From: Bradyrhizobium sp. CB82
GTDB taxonomy: Bacteria > Pseudomonadota > Alphaproteobacteria > Rhizobiales > Xanthobacteraceae
Direction of reading: 5' to 3'
NCBI RefSeq assembly: GCF_029714405.1
Contig: NZ_CP121650.1
Coordinates: forward strand, 6,577,001-6,641,000
DNA: 64,000 nucleotides
Both the position numbers and the translations under genes were made by a program. Positions 22,577 through 30,250 of this stretch are shown here, piece by piece (position 1 is the first letter of the stretch; every line of letters starts with the position of its first letter). Under the pieces are notes generated by a model. The model searched no databases. It saw only the letters and a program-made list of their open reading frames with translations, and had not been told where the DNA came from.

Positions 22577-23251
22577 TCAGCCGTGACGATAACTGCCGGT
22601 CGAGCCCTGCCCGAGGATTCGGCTCAGCCGCGGTATGAAGCCCGGTACGTGCTCAGCGTACTTCGTATAGGCCTCGCCGAACTCCGACCTCGCGTCCCGC
22701 TCCTCGTCGCGCGCCAGCTTGACGTACATGACGGTCAGCACCGGAAACATCGCGAGCGTGAGAAGCGTCGGCCACTGCAGCAGGAAGCCGAACATCACCA
22801 GGATGAAACCGACGTACTGCGGGTGTCGGACGTAGCTGTAGGGGCCGGTGGTCGCGAGGCTGCGGATCTGCTGCGCATCGTACAGCACCCTCCACGCGGC
22901 GGAGATCAGGACGAAGCCTGCGCCGATGAAGATGAAGCTCAAGATGTGGAACGGTCCGGCGTGCGGATTCGCCTTCCAGCCGAACATCATCTCGAGCAGG
23001 TGGCCGGCGTCATGGGAGAACCAGTCGACGTTCGGGTAGTGCGACTGCAGCCAGCCGGAAAGGAAGTAGATGGTGAGCGGGAAGCCGTACATCTCCACGA
23101 ACAGCGCAATCAGAAACGCGCTGAAGGCCCCGAACGAGCGCCAGTCGCGGGATGTCTGCGGCTTGAAGAAGCTGTAGGCGAACAGGATGAACACTGCCGA
23201 ATTGACGACGACGAGGCTCCAGAGGCCATAGGCGGGTGCGGTGTCGCGCAT
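22577..23251 (-). CDS. Prenylcysteine-methyltransferase-like (ICMT/PEMT) membrane protein
   Basis: 224 residues, with five or more membrane segments and the ICMT/phospholipid-methyltransferase signature GPYSYVRHPQYVGFILVMFGFLLQWPTLLTL followed by ARDEERDARSEFGEAYTKYAEHVPGFIP, which contacts S-adenosylmethionine. Bacterial members methylate unknown small or lipid substrates. ATG 23251 has an AAGGAG site; its first base overlaps the stop of the DUF2933 gene (TGATG), implying translational coupling. Confidence 0.85.
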   Translation of the reverse strand: MRDTAPAYGLWSLVVVNSAVFILFAYSFFKPQTSRDWRSFGAFSAFLIALFVEMYGFPLTIYFLSGWLQSHYPNVDWFSHDAGHLLEMMFGWKANPHAGPFHILSFIFIGAGFVLISAAWRVLYDAQQIRSLATTGPYSYVRHPQYVGFILVMFGFLLQWPTLLTLAMFPVLTVMYVKLARDEERDARSEFGEAYTKYAEHVPGFIPRLSRILGQGSTGSYRHG

Positions 23252-23505
23252 CACACGCTCCTTGGATCGTTCGGTCGACCGCCGCCGTGATGGTGGCCGT
23301 GTCCTCCATGCATGAAGAAGTGCATCAGCGGACATGCAAGAAGGGGCAACCAGATCAGCAATCCGAGCACGTGAGCCCTGTGCTCGGTGAACAAGAGCGC
23401 GCCGGCAATGGCGAGGAATCCCAGAAGAACGATGCCAGCTCGGGCCTTCATGGACATGCCTTGCCGCGTTTGATCCGGGCTCTCAAAATGACTTTCCGCC
23501 GACAT
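23251..23505 (-). CDS. DUF2933-like small membrane protein
   Basis: 84 residues from ATG 23505 (GGAGAG site). A hydrophobic pair (AGIVLLGFLAIAGALLF, HVLGLLIWLPLLACPLMHFFM) is followed by a histidine/glycine tail HGGHGHHHGGG, typical of DUF2933 proteins, which frequently accompany ICMT-like genes in metal-related clusters. The His-rich tail could bind metal; that role is inference. First gene of the 17.7-23.5 kb cluster. Confidence 0.8.
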   Translation of the reverse strand: MSAESHFESPDQTRQGMSMKARAGIVLLGFLAIAGALLFTEHRAHVLGLLIWLPLLACPLMHFFMHGGHGHHHGGGRPNDPRSV

Positions 23506-24249
23506 TGGCCACTCTCCAAAATACACGCGAATGAAAGCGCAATTCGCCCATCGACCTCTTGATTCAAGTCAACTTCCGGCGCAGTTGCGGAGACCAAGTC
23601 GGGTTAATTCCTCTCTAACGAACGCACCCAGCATTCCGGAGGTCATCGGCATTGTTGTGAGATTCGGACGCCAAGGCCCGACGACATCGACCATCAACAG
23701 GATCAAATTCAACTTTTTGCCACGACCGTCCCCTAAGGGAGGATTTGTAGCATTGCACTACCACGAGGGTCGCAATAATCCGCGAAGCGGCGGATAACCA
23801 ACCCCAGCCGGCTCTCGAAGGTCTCGGGTGCCCAGCAGGTAACCCGGGCATCTCGCTTAACGGCGCAATCGGCCGGCCTCTCTACCTGCATTGGCCACAA
23901 GCACTCTCCTTCAGAGGTCCCTGCGCTCTTTTATGTGACGAACTTTCATTCCAGATGACTAGTCTGCGAAGAGGCTGGCGTTGCAGTCACCTTGCCCAAG
24001 CCCATGACGTCGAAACGCCAAGGCGGAGGGCCGGTTCGGCAAACAGGACTTTCGCCTATCTGCCTGATGAGGACGTCTACAGCTGCCCGACCGGCCCGAG
24101 TTTCCACACAACCAAGACCCGCAGCCGACATGCGCGAAGAGCCGCGATTGACTCATTGCATTCGCCGATCGGGGGCTGCGGCGCGTCCTTTCCTTTGCTA
24201 ATGTAATGCGTTTGTTGCCGATGAAGAATGAACTCAAGGGAGGTAGCCA
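23506..24249. other. 744-base gap, nothing recognised
   Basis: Short frames on both strands (for example 23946-24131 minus and 23955-24206 plus) show no family resemblance and overlap each other. The left edge should hold the promoter of the minus-strand export cluster, the right edge that of the GFA gene, which has an AAGGGAGG site. Confidence 0.35.
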
Positions 24250-24672
24250 ATGTCTCACCTTGGAAGCTGCTTTTGCGGTGCAGTCAAGCTGGAGGTCATG
24301 GGATCACCGGAGGCGATGGGCTATTGTCATTGCAGTTCCTGTCGCTCGTGGTCCGGCGGACCTGTAAATGCCTTCAGCCTCTGGAAGCCGGAAGCGGTAC
24401 GGGTCACATCGGGAGCCGAGCATGTCGCGATGTTCCAGAAAACTGAGCTCAGCCAGCGTCAGTATTGCGCGAAATGCGGCGGGCACCTGATGACCAATCA
24501 TCCGCCCCTGGGGCTGGTTGATGTTTTCGCGGCGACACTTCCTACGTTAGAATTTACGCCCGGTGTACACGTAAACTACGCCGAGACTGTTCTGCCGATG
24601 CGAGACGGCCTTCCCAAGCTCAAGGATTTTCCGAAGGAGTTCGGTGGCTCAGGAGAAGTCCTCCCGGAATAA
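24250..24672 (+). CDS. GFA-family zinc-binding protein
   Basis: 140 residues with the cysteine pattern of the glutathione-dependent formaldehyde-activating (GFA) fold: GSCFCGAVKLEV, GYCHCSSCRSWSG and QRQYCAKCGGHLMTN. Most members are of unknown substrate and only some act on glutathione adducts. An AAGGGAGGTAGCCA site precedes the ATG. It converges on the FAD oxidase gene. Confidence 0.9.
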   Translation: MSHLGSCFCGAVKLEVMGSPEAMGYCHCSSCRSWSGGPVNAFSLWKPEAVRVTSGAEHVAMFQKTELSQRQYCAKCGGHLMTNHPPLGLVDVFAATLPTLEFTPGVHVNYAETVLPMRDGLPKLKDFPKEFGGSGEVLPE

Positions 24673-24799
24673 GGATGACGAATGCATCGCGTGACTCACG
24701 ACTGAGAGATAGCCCGAGCGTTCCTTCGTTCCCCGAAGCGAAAGAACGCTTCGACAAGCACTTTTGGACGCGACTGAACCGTGCACCAGACGTGGACGT

Positions 24800-26185
24800 C
24801 TACGAGTGCAGCGGTCTGATGTTCTGGTTCATGCAGAAGAAGTTCGTCGGGTCGTATTTGGTTTTCAAGGCGACGAGGCGGTCGTAGTTGTCGCCGTAAG
24901 TAGCCTTGAGTCTGCTGTCATCCCCATCCTCCATCATGAAATTCACATAGCCGCCGTCGGCCGAGTAAGGATGCACGGCTTCCCAATAGCCCTTGGTCCA
25001 GCGCGTGATTTCGCCTGCCATTTGCGGGTTTGGATCGATGCCGGCGATGACCATCGACCAAGTCGCCTCGCGCGTGTTCCAGGCGGTGTCGCTCTTGCCA
25101 ACGCGATGGACGGCGCCATCGATCGGATAAAGATGCATGAGCGAAAGCGCGCTCGGTGCATTCCGGGCCTGCTCGATATGGGCGTCAATTGCTTCGTCGG
25201 TCAGTTCTTTCACGAAATCGCCGCGCCAGTACCATTGAAGGCCTTTCGGGAAAAACGGATCGAACATGGATTGGAGGGCCGGATAGGGCATCTCGCCCAT
25301 CCAGTTGAAGAGCGGCGGGGGCAGCTCACCGAGTAACTCGGCTATGACCGCCTGACCATCTTCTGCTGGACCATTGTAACAGGCGATTATGGCGCAGGCG
25401 CGCTTGCCCTGATGCGCCGCCGGGAATGGGTCCATCGGTGGAACAGTCTTCAATCCGACAAAGGCCCCGAGCTCCTCAGGAGCGCTGGGGAGGAAATCCC
25501 TGTATTTCTGCATGACGGTCCGAGCATTTTCGAGATCCCAGAATACTGGACCGGCATAGACCTTGTTCACCGGATGAGCCTGGAACAGGAAGCTTGTGAC
25601 GATGCCGAAATTGCCGCCGCCGCCGCGCAGGCCCCAGTAGAGGTCAGCGTTCTCAGACTTGTTAGCGGTGACAATGCGACCATCGGCGAGCACGACATCC
25701 GCCTCGAGCAGATTGTCGATTGTGAGGCCATGCTTGCGGGTGAGGTATCCGGTGCCGCCGCCGAGCGTGAGGCCGGCGATCCCCGTGGTCGAGACAATGC
25801 CGGCCGGAACGGCAAGTCCATAGATGTGCGTGGCGTGGTCGACATCGCCTTGCGTGCAACCGGGACCGACGCGGACGGTACGAGCGCCCGGATCGACCCG
25901 CACGCCTTTCATCATCGACAAGTCGATCATCAGCCCGTCGTCGATACTACTAAGGCCCGGCCCATTGTGCCCGCCTCCGCGGATCGCGACCTGGAGATCG
26001 TTCTCCCTTGCAAAATTGACCGCCGCGACGACGTCAGCGACGTCGGCGCATCGCGCAATCATTACGGGACTCTTATCGATCATCCCGTTGTAGAGGCTCC
26101 GCACAGCGTCATAGTCGGAATCCATTCGCCTGATTACCGGGCCGCGCATATTGCCGATGAAGGTTTCGGTGGCCATGGCCTGCAT
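24800..26185 (-). CDS. Berberine-bridge-type FAD-linked oxidoreductase
   Basis: 461 residues. The PCMH-type FAD domain covers about residues 35-215 with VAIRGGGHNGPG, whose H73 is the usual site of covalent FAD attachment, then LGGGTGYLTRKHGLTIDNLL and LRGGGGNFGIVTSF. The second flavin-linking cysteine of bicovalent members is not evident (GIVSTTG at that place). The C-terminal YDPTNFFCMNQNI is the BBE-domain signature. Oxidises an unknown substrate, often a sugar or secondary metabolite. ATG 26185 or the ATG four codons later could be used. Confidence 0.9.
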   Translation of the reverse strand: MQAMATETFIGNMRGPVIRRMDSDYDAVRSLYNGMIDKSPVMIARCADVADVVAAVNFARENDLQVAIRGGGHNGPGLSSIDDGLMIDLSMMKGVRVDPGARTVRVGPGCTQGDVDHATHIYGLAVPAGIVSTTGIAGLTLGGGTGYLTRKHGLTIDNLLEADVVLADGRIVTANKSENADLYWGLRGGGGNFGIVTSFLFQAHPVNKVYAGPVFWDLENARTVMQKYRDFLPSAPEELGAFVGLKTVPPMDPFPAAHQGKRACAIIACYNGPAEDGQAVIAELLGELPPPLFNWMGEMPYPALQSMFDPFFPKGLQWYWRGDFVKELTDEAIDAHIEQARNAPSALSLMHLYPIDGAVHRVGKSDTAWNTREATWSMVIAGIDPNPQMAGEITRWTKGYWEAVHPYSADGGYVNFMMEDGDDSRLKATYGDNYDRLVALKTKYDPTNFFCMNQNIRPLHS

Positions 26186-26393
26186 GATGTCCTCCTATTC
26201 CACCCATGATCGGTCATTGGGTCGGAGGTCTACTCATGACGTCCCCGAGCGTTCTCCGCCCGTTCCGGAAACCTAGATCAAGCGCGGCGCGATAGCCATC
26301 ACAAATCTACAACGGCTTTACCTCCGGCGGTCCGAGGGTGCCGTGCCACACTACCGCGATCTGAGAGGGCGGCGACCGAACGGCGCGCGCCTC

Positions 26394-27155
26394 TCACTGG
26401 TCAGCAGACTTGGTCCATTTGAAGGGCTTGGGATTTTTGTTGTGCAGGTCGATGAAGGTACGGATGTCGGCCTCGAGTTGCCTGACAGAAGTGTGAACAC
26501 CTCGCTGGATCTGCTTTCGGGTGAGTTCAGCTAACCAGCGTCCGACCTGATTGATCCATGACGCGGAAGTCGGCGTGAAGTGGACATGATAATGCGGCCG
26601 ACGGGCGAGTCACGCTTTGATCCGTAGTTGTCCATGACGATATGGACATCGAGGCCTTCAGGAACTTGAGCATCGATCTCTTTTAAAACTTCAAGAACTC
26701 GACTGCCCGGTGGCGCTTGTAGCATTTGCCGATGACGAACCCCGAGGCGACATCGAGCGCGGCAAACAGCGTGGTCGTACCATGCCGCACATAGCTGTGC
26801 GTACGACGCACCGGGATGTCGGGCATCATCGGCAAGACCGGCTGCTCGCGATCCAGTGCCTGAAATGGCTTTTCTCATCGATGCTGAGGACAAGGGCTCG
26901 GTTCGGCGGGGACAGGTAAAGGCCGACGATATCGCGCATCTTGTCGACGAACAGCGGATCACTCGACAGCTTGAATGTCTGGCTCCGGTGAGGCTGCAGA
27001 CCGAACGCCATCCACATTCGGCGGATCGTGGTGTGGGAAAAGCCAGTTTCCTCGGCCATCGAGCGGATCGACCAGTGCGTCGCATCGGCCGGCGTCGTGG
27101 GCAACGTCCGCTGTTGTAGGTTGCAATAAGCTCTAGCTTCGTGATGAGGGCGAGC
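26394..27155 (-). pseudogene. Decayed IS630-family transposase
   Basis: Pieces in different minus-strand frames assemble into an IS630-type DDE transposase: PTTPADATHWSIRSMAEETGFSHTTIRRMW, TFKLSSDPLFVDKMRDIVGLYLSPPNRALVLSIDEKS (first Asp), EIDAQVPEGLDVHIVMDNYGS (second Asp) and ARRPHYHVHFTPTSASWINQ ... LHNKNPKPFKWTKSADQ ending at 26394. At least two frameshifts and a short deletion after DNYGSK break it; the N-terminus is missing. No terminal repeats were found. Confidence 0.8.
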
Positions 27156-27290
27156 CATGCCATTGAAACAGCCCCCTCTGCCCATCCAAATCCGCCGTGG
27201 ACCCGCCTCGAAAATCCGTGCAAAAAGGTCCCGCGAGGCGGGGCCAGTTGTCCCGCCAAGCCTCTGCAAAACGTCAATTTTTGGAAGGAA

Positions 27291-27342
27291 TGGTCGGAGT
27301 GGCAGGATTCGAACCTGCGACCCCTGCGTCCCGAACGCAGTG
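27291..27342 (-). other. tRNA-Pro 3'-half fragment (attachment-site remnant)
   Basis: The minus strand reads an anticodon arm CTGCG-TTCGGGA-CGCAG (CGG, proline), then GGGGTCGCAGG, the T-arm TTCGAATCC loop and the acceptor end with CCA at 27291. The 5' half (acceptor 5' strand and D-arm) is absent; upstream sequence diverges right after the anticodon stem. Such 3' halves are what tyrosine integrases leave when an element inserts into a tRNA gene. Confidence 0.75.
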
Positions 27343-27406
27343 AGCATCTTCCAAGCTGTTGATTTTTCTAGACGTGACCGTCGTTTCCGTCCCGCTTTGT
27401 TCACGG

Positions 27407-27480
27407 TCATTTCACCCAATTCGTTGCGATTTCGTTGCGCGTTCTCGGCATGGTCGGTTGACCGAATAGTCCGTTAGGTT
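27407..27480 (-). pseudogene. C-terminal stub of a phage-type integrase
   Basis: The minus strand reads DYSVNRP and then, in a shifted frame, TRNEIATNWVK followed by a stop at 27407. This resembles the extreme C-terminus of site-specific tyrosine integrases that sit next to their tRNA target. Its position 65 bases from the tRNA-Pro fragment supports the idea. Only about 20 residues are recognisable. Confidence 0.4.
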
Positions 27481-27638
27481 CGCGCTGGCTTCCGGGAATG
27501 GAAGAGCTCGTCGACGGACTGCTTCGGGTCCTTGATCCGGGAGCGATCCTTGCGCTCGTTCTTCTGTGCCTCGATCTTCTGCAGGAAGCGGAAACGGGGC
27601 GACCGGGTTGCGTGCCCCGATCGGCCGTGCTTGGTCAT
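27474..27638 (-). CDS. Possible small basic protein
   Basis: 54 residues beginning MTKHGRSGHATRSPRFRFLQ and ending DELFHSRKPART, strongly basic, preceded by AAAAGGG. It overlaps the integrase stub slightly. No family recognised; may be a remnant. Confidence 0.3.
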   Translation of the reverse strand: MTKHGRSGHATRSPRFRFLQKIEAQKNERKDRSRIKDPKQSVDELFHSRKPART

Positions 27639-27978
27639 GCCGAAACCCTTTTGGCCACCATGCGTCATTTGATCACTTACGAAAGCTGGGCACCTAATCT
27701 CTCGCAGGCGGGAAGAGGCCAACGGTACGGGGCCAAGCTTCATGCGGTTCGCCGAAACTAGGATCAAGTGAGGAAAGAATAGCCGTGATCGCCCAAAGGC
27801 GCGAGGTGGAGACGGTCAGTTTGCAAGAACAGTATGCTGCAGTGCGGCGTACCTAGTATCCAACATGTCGGAGCCGCAGTCAGGCGTCGGGGGTTCGAGT
27901 CTATGGAGCGCTCACCCCGACCGGTCCGCGGAGTTCTTAGTGTCCGCGTAGCGCTCCCGCTTGTGGGAAGCGCCCTCT

Positions 27979-28001
27979 CCTTCTCCCCTTGTGGGAGAAG
28001 G
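27979..28001. repeat. Hairpin repeat, CCTTCTCCC-CTTGT-GGGAGAAGG
   Basis: A perfect 9-bp stem with a 5-base loop, of the kind found as short dispersed palindromes between genes in Bradyrhizobium and relatives. There is no T-tract, so a terminator role is uncertain. The rest of 27639-28213 shows nothing recognisable. Confidence 0.55.
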
Positions 28002-28213
28002 CGGCGGGACATTTACTACATTATTTCAATAACTTAGGAGTTCGGTGTCCTTATAGTGTCCCTTTGGCCATCGCAATGAGGGCCGGAACATCTCCGGAAT
28101 AATACCTGTGCCGGAGAATGGGGATACCCTCTAAAAATGGGTGATCTCTCGCCTCCTGCAACTTGGAAGCGACCGCCCCCACGGCTATGGTTTTAGATGG
28201 CGGGGGGAGTCGG

Positions 28214-29080
28214 ATGACTGAGGAAATATTCAAATCACTACGGGTCGGTATCAAACGGCGTTGGAGCGCCGGGATCACCCAGGCATTGAGTGCTGCGGGC
28301 GCGGTCTGGTTAGTTACTGAGATAGCAACCAAGGTGTCCGATCCACTAGATCAATGGATCAAGCAGCACGGCAACTGCTACCTCGCAATCGTCCTTGCGG
28401 CGGCCGTGATTTGGTTCATCAGACACGTCTATGAAGTTCGAGCTGTCTCGTTCCGTCTGCCGACGACCGATACCAACATAAAAATAGAGTACGGCGACTT
28501 GTTTGCTCAACCGACTGACTGGCTAATCGGGGTCGGCGAGTTCTTCGACAGCCAAGTTGGAGACGTAGTCTCGCAGCACTCTCTTCATGGGAAGCTGATC
28601 ATCAGCACGTTCAACGGTGATAGCGCTCGGTTCAGGACGGTAGTTGACGCTGCACTAGCGAACGCCGACGGCACAAGAGTTCAGCAGAGACCGATTTCTC
28701 CAAAAACCAGATACGACATTGGCACGACGGCCGTACTAGATCGCGGACAACATAGAGTTTTCCTCGTCGCAATGTCGAGAGTAGACCTAGCCACGTTTAA
28801 GGCTTCGTCTGATGTTCCCACCCTTTGGCGCGCCCTTATGGGCGCACTAGCTGCGATCCGCAATCACGGGAATGGCGCACCGATTTCACTGCCGTTAATT
28901 GGCAATGGACGTTCGAGTGTCAACATCGAGCCCCAACATCTACTGCGCCTCATAGTGTTAGCGCTGGTGGACTATGGCCGCAAATTCGATCTGCCAAAGC
29001 AAGTCGCAATCGTCCTACCAGAAGACTGCTTCGAAGCCTTGGACCTGAGAGAAATTCGGCGAGATTGGAGGAAGCGATAA
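28214..29080 (+). CDS. thsA: Thoeris type II effector ThsA: TM plus macro-like domain
   Basis: 288 residues. Two N-terminal membrane helices (about 17-37, AGITQALSAAGAVWLVTEIA, and 53-70, GNCYLAIVLAAAVIWFIRH) precede a soluble macro-like domain starting at about residue 88 (IKIEYGDLFAQPTDWLIGVGEFFDSQVGD ... HGKLIISTFNG ... GTTAVLDRGQHRVFLVAMSRVD ... LPLIGNGRSS). This is the type II Thoeris ThsA architecture, in which a TIR-made ADP-ribose conjugate binds the macro domain and triggers membrane damage and cell death on phage infection. ATG 28214 has a GGGGGAG site; the frame also starts at 28163. Its stop overlaps the next ATG by one base (TAATG). The DNA is visibly less G+C rich than the cbb region, suggesting transfer. 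Confidence 0.8.
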   Translation: MTEEIFKSLRVGIKRRWSAGITQALSAAGAVWLVTEIATKVSDPLDQWIKQHGNCYLAIVLAAAVIWFIRHVYEVRAVSFRLPTTDTNIKIEYGDLFAQPTDWLIGVGEFFDSQVGDVVSQHSLHGKLIISTFNGDSARFRTVVDAALANADGTRVQQRPISPKTRYDIGTTAVLDRGQHRVFLVAMSRVDLATFKASSDVPTLWRALMGALAAIRNHGNGAPISLPLIGNGRSSVNIEPQHLLRLIVLALVDYGRKFDLPKQVAIVLPEDCFEALDLREIRRDWRKR

Positions 29081-29634
29081 TGGCCTACCGAAACGGCAGT
29101 TATATCGCCTTCCACGCCGGAGGCAGCACCGATCCGACAGCCTCCGATATCAAGTACTATAGGATGCTTAAGGCTTGGCACGAGCATGACGACATCGACT
29201 TCCAATTCATAAACAGCCACGACAAAGTCGCAGGCGTCCGAGACACAAGCAAAAAAGAGACGCTGAGGCGCAGCCTCGTTGAACGACTCAACAATTCCAA
29301 AAATATGGTCTTGATCATCGGTCCGACAACGAGGCTCGATACTGATTGGGTGCCCTTCGAAATCGCCTATGCTGTAGACCAGTGCAAAATTCCGATCATT
29401 GCCACTTACACAGGCTATGAATGGATTACGCAGCCACAAGAACTACGCCCCCTGTGGCCGCCTGCCTTAGCATCGCGAATTGACAATGGCACCCTCAGGG
29501 CCATCCACATTCCGTTCAAGCAAGGAGCGATAGATGACGCGATTAAGCAATTCAGTCACGAGAACCTGCCCGCGACTGCTTTGAACTACTACACCGTTGA
29601 AGCTCATAGGTCGTTCGGAATAGACATACGGTGA
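29080..29634 (+). CDS. thsB: Thoeris TIR-domain sensor/enzyme ThsB
   Basis: 184 residues forming a TIR-like (DUF1863/MTH538-type) domain: SYIAFHAGG at the first strand, DFQFINSHDKVAGVRDTSKKETLRRSLVERLNNSKNMVLIIGPTTRLDTDWVPFEIAYAVDQCKIPIIATYTGYE. E94 in VPFEIAYAV is the expected catalytic glutamate. In type II Thoeris this enzyme senses phage and converts NAD into a histidine-ADP-ribose signal. It is translationally coupled to the TM-macro gene, which is the diagnostic gene pair. A generic TIR protein of other function is less likely given that neighbour. Confidence 0.82.
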   Translation: MAYRNGSYIAFHAGGSTDPTASDIKYYRMLKAWHEHDDIDFQFINSHDKVAGVRDTSKKETLRRSLVERLNNSKNMVLIIGPTTRLDTDWVPFEIAYAVDQCKIPIIATYTGYEWITQPQELRPLWPPALASRIDNGTLRAIHIPFKQGAIDDAIKQFSHENLPATALNYYTVEAHRSFGIDIR

Positions 29635-29656
29635 GACGAGCTTAGAGAGGTTGAAG

Positions 29657-30121
29657 TTGACGCCTCGACACTTTTTTGACGAAGTCGCAGAACCTAACGC
29701 GCGCTCTGCCATGGCGGCGCGCGGCGATCTGAGGAAAGCAATCAACGCGGCCATGACGTTAGATGCCTTCTTCGGAGTTCTTCATGCTGAACTCCATCGC
29801 GCTGGCAATGTAGCCCTGCGACGTGACGATGATTGGAAAGAAGATCTCGCTGGCCGAAGCGATGATTACAGATTGCTACGTGATCTGGCTTATACGCTCA
29901 AGCATGGACAGTTGAACCTTGGCAAGAAGCCACGGATCGTACGGCGGCCCGATCAGCTCTTCACCATGCCGGGCGCATTTGCACCTAATGTGTTTAGCCC
30001 AACAGCGTTTGATACCGGGCAAGTCTGGATCGACACGGAGGCTACCGATCATCGCGCACATGAGGTGATTGGCCGCGTAGCGGAGTTCGCGCGCCTGCAA
30101 CTGACCAAATACGCAATGTGA
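29657..30121 (+). CDS. Small protein downstream of Thoeris pair, unknown
   Basis: About 154 residues from TTG 29657 (AGAGAGG site 7 bases upstream); TTG 29651 is in the same frame but too close to that site, and there is no ATG nearby. The sequence TPRHFFDEVAEPNARSAMAARGDLRKAINAAMTLDAFFGVLHAEL ... DDYRLLRDLAYTLKHGQLNLGKKPRIVRRPDQLF ... VWIDTEATDHRAHEVIGRVAEFARLQLTKYAM resembles a group of uncharacterised proteins with a conserved RDIA-x-x-KHG motif and a predicted alpha-helical, HEPN-like first half. It is 22 bases after thsB on the same strand, so probably co-transcribed. No function assigned. Confidence 0.65.
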   Translation: MTPRHFFDEVAEPNARSAMAARGDLRKAINAAMTLDAFFGVLHAELHRAGNVALRRDDDWKEDLAGRSDDYRLLRDLAYTLKHGQLNLGKKPRIVRRPDQLFTMPGAFAPNVFSPTAFDTGQVWIDTEATDHRAHEVIGRVAEFARLQLTKYAM

Positions 30122-30250
30122 TCGAGCCCTGGGCCAACAGACCACAGCGTCGGATTTCGGCGCATTAAGACTTCAATGTGATCCATTCGTATTGTTGGCT
30201 GGATGAAATATGGCACTGATTGAACCGAAAGCGAAGCACAAGGGGGGCAC

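Noticed and set aside
24675..24887. 70-residue frame after the GFA gene
   Set aside because: Its second half is antisense to the end of the FAD oxidase gene and the first half resembles nothing; probably non-coding.
27860..27905. Possible further tRNA fragment (GGGGGTTCGAGTC)
   Set aside because: Only the T-loop-like core is visible and no stem pairs convincingly; too short to call.
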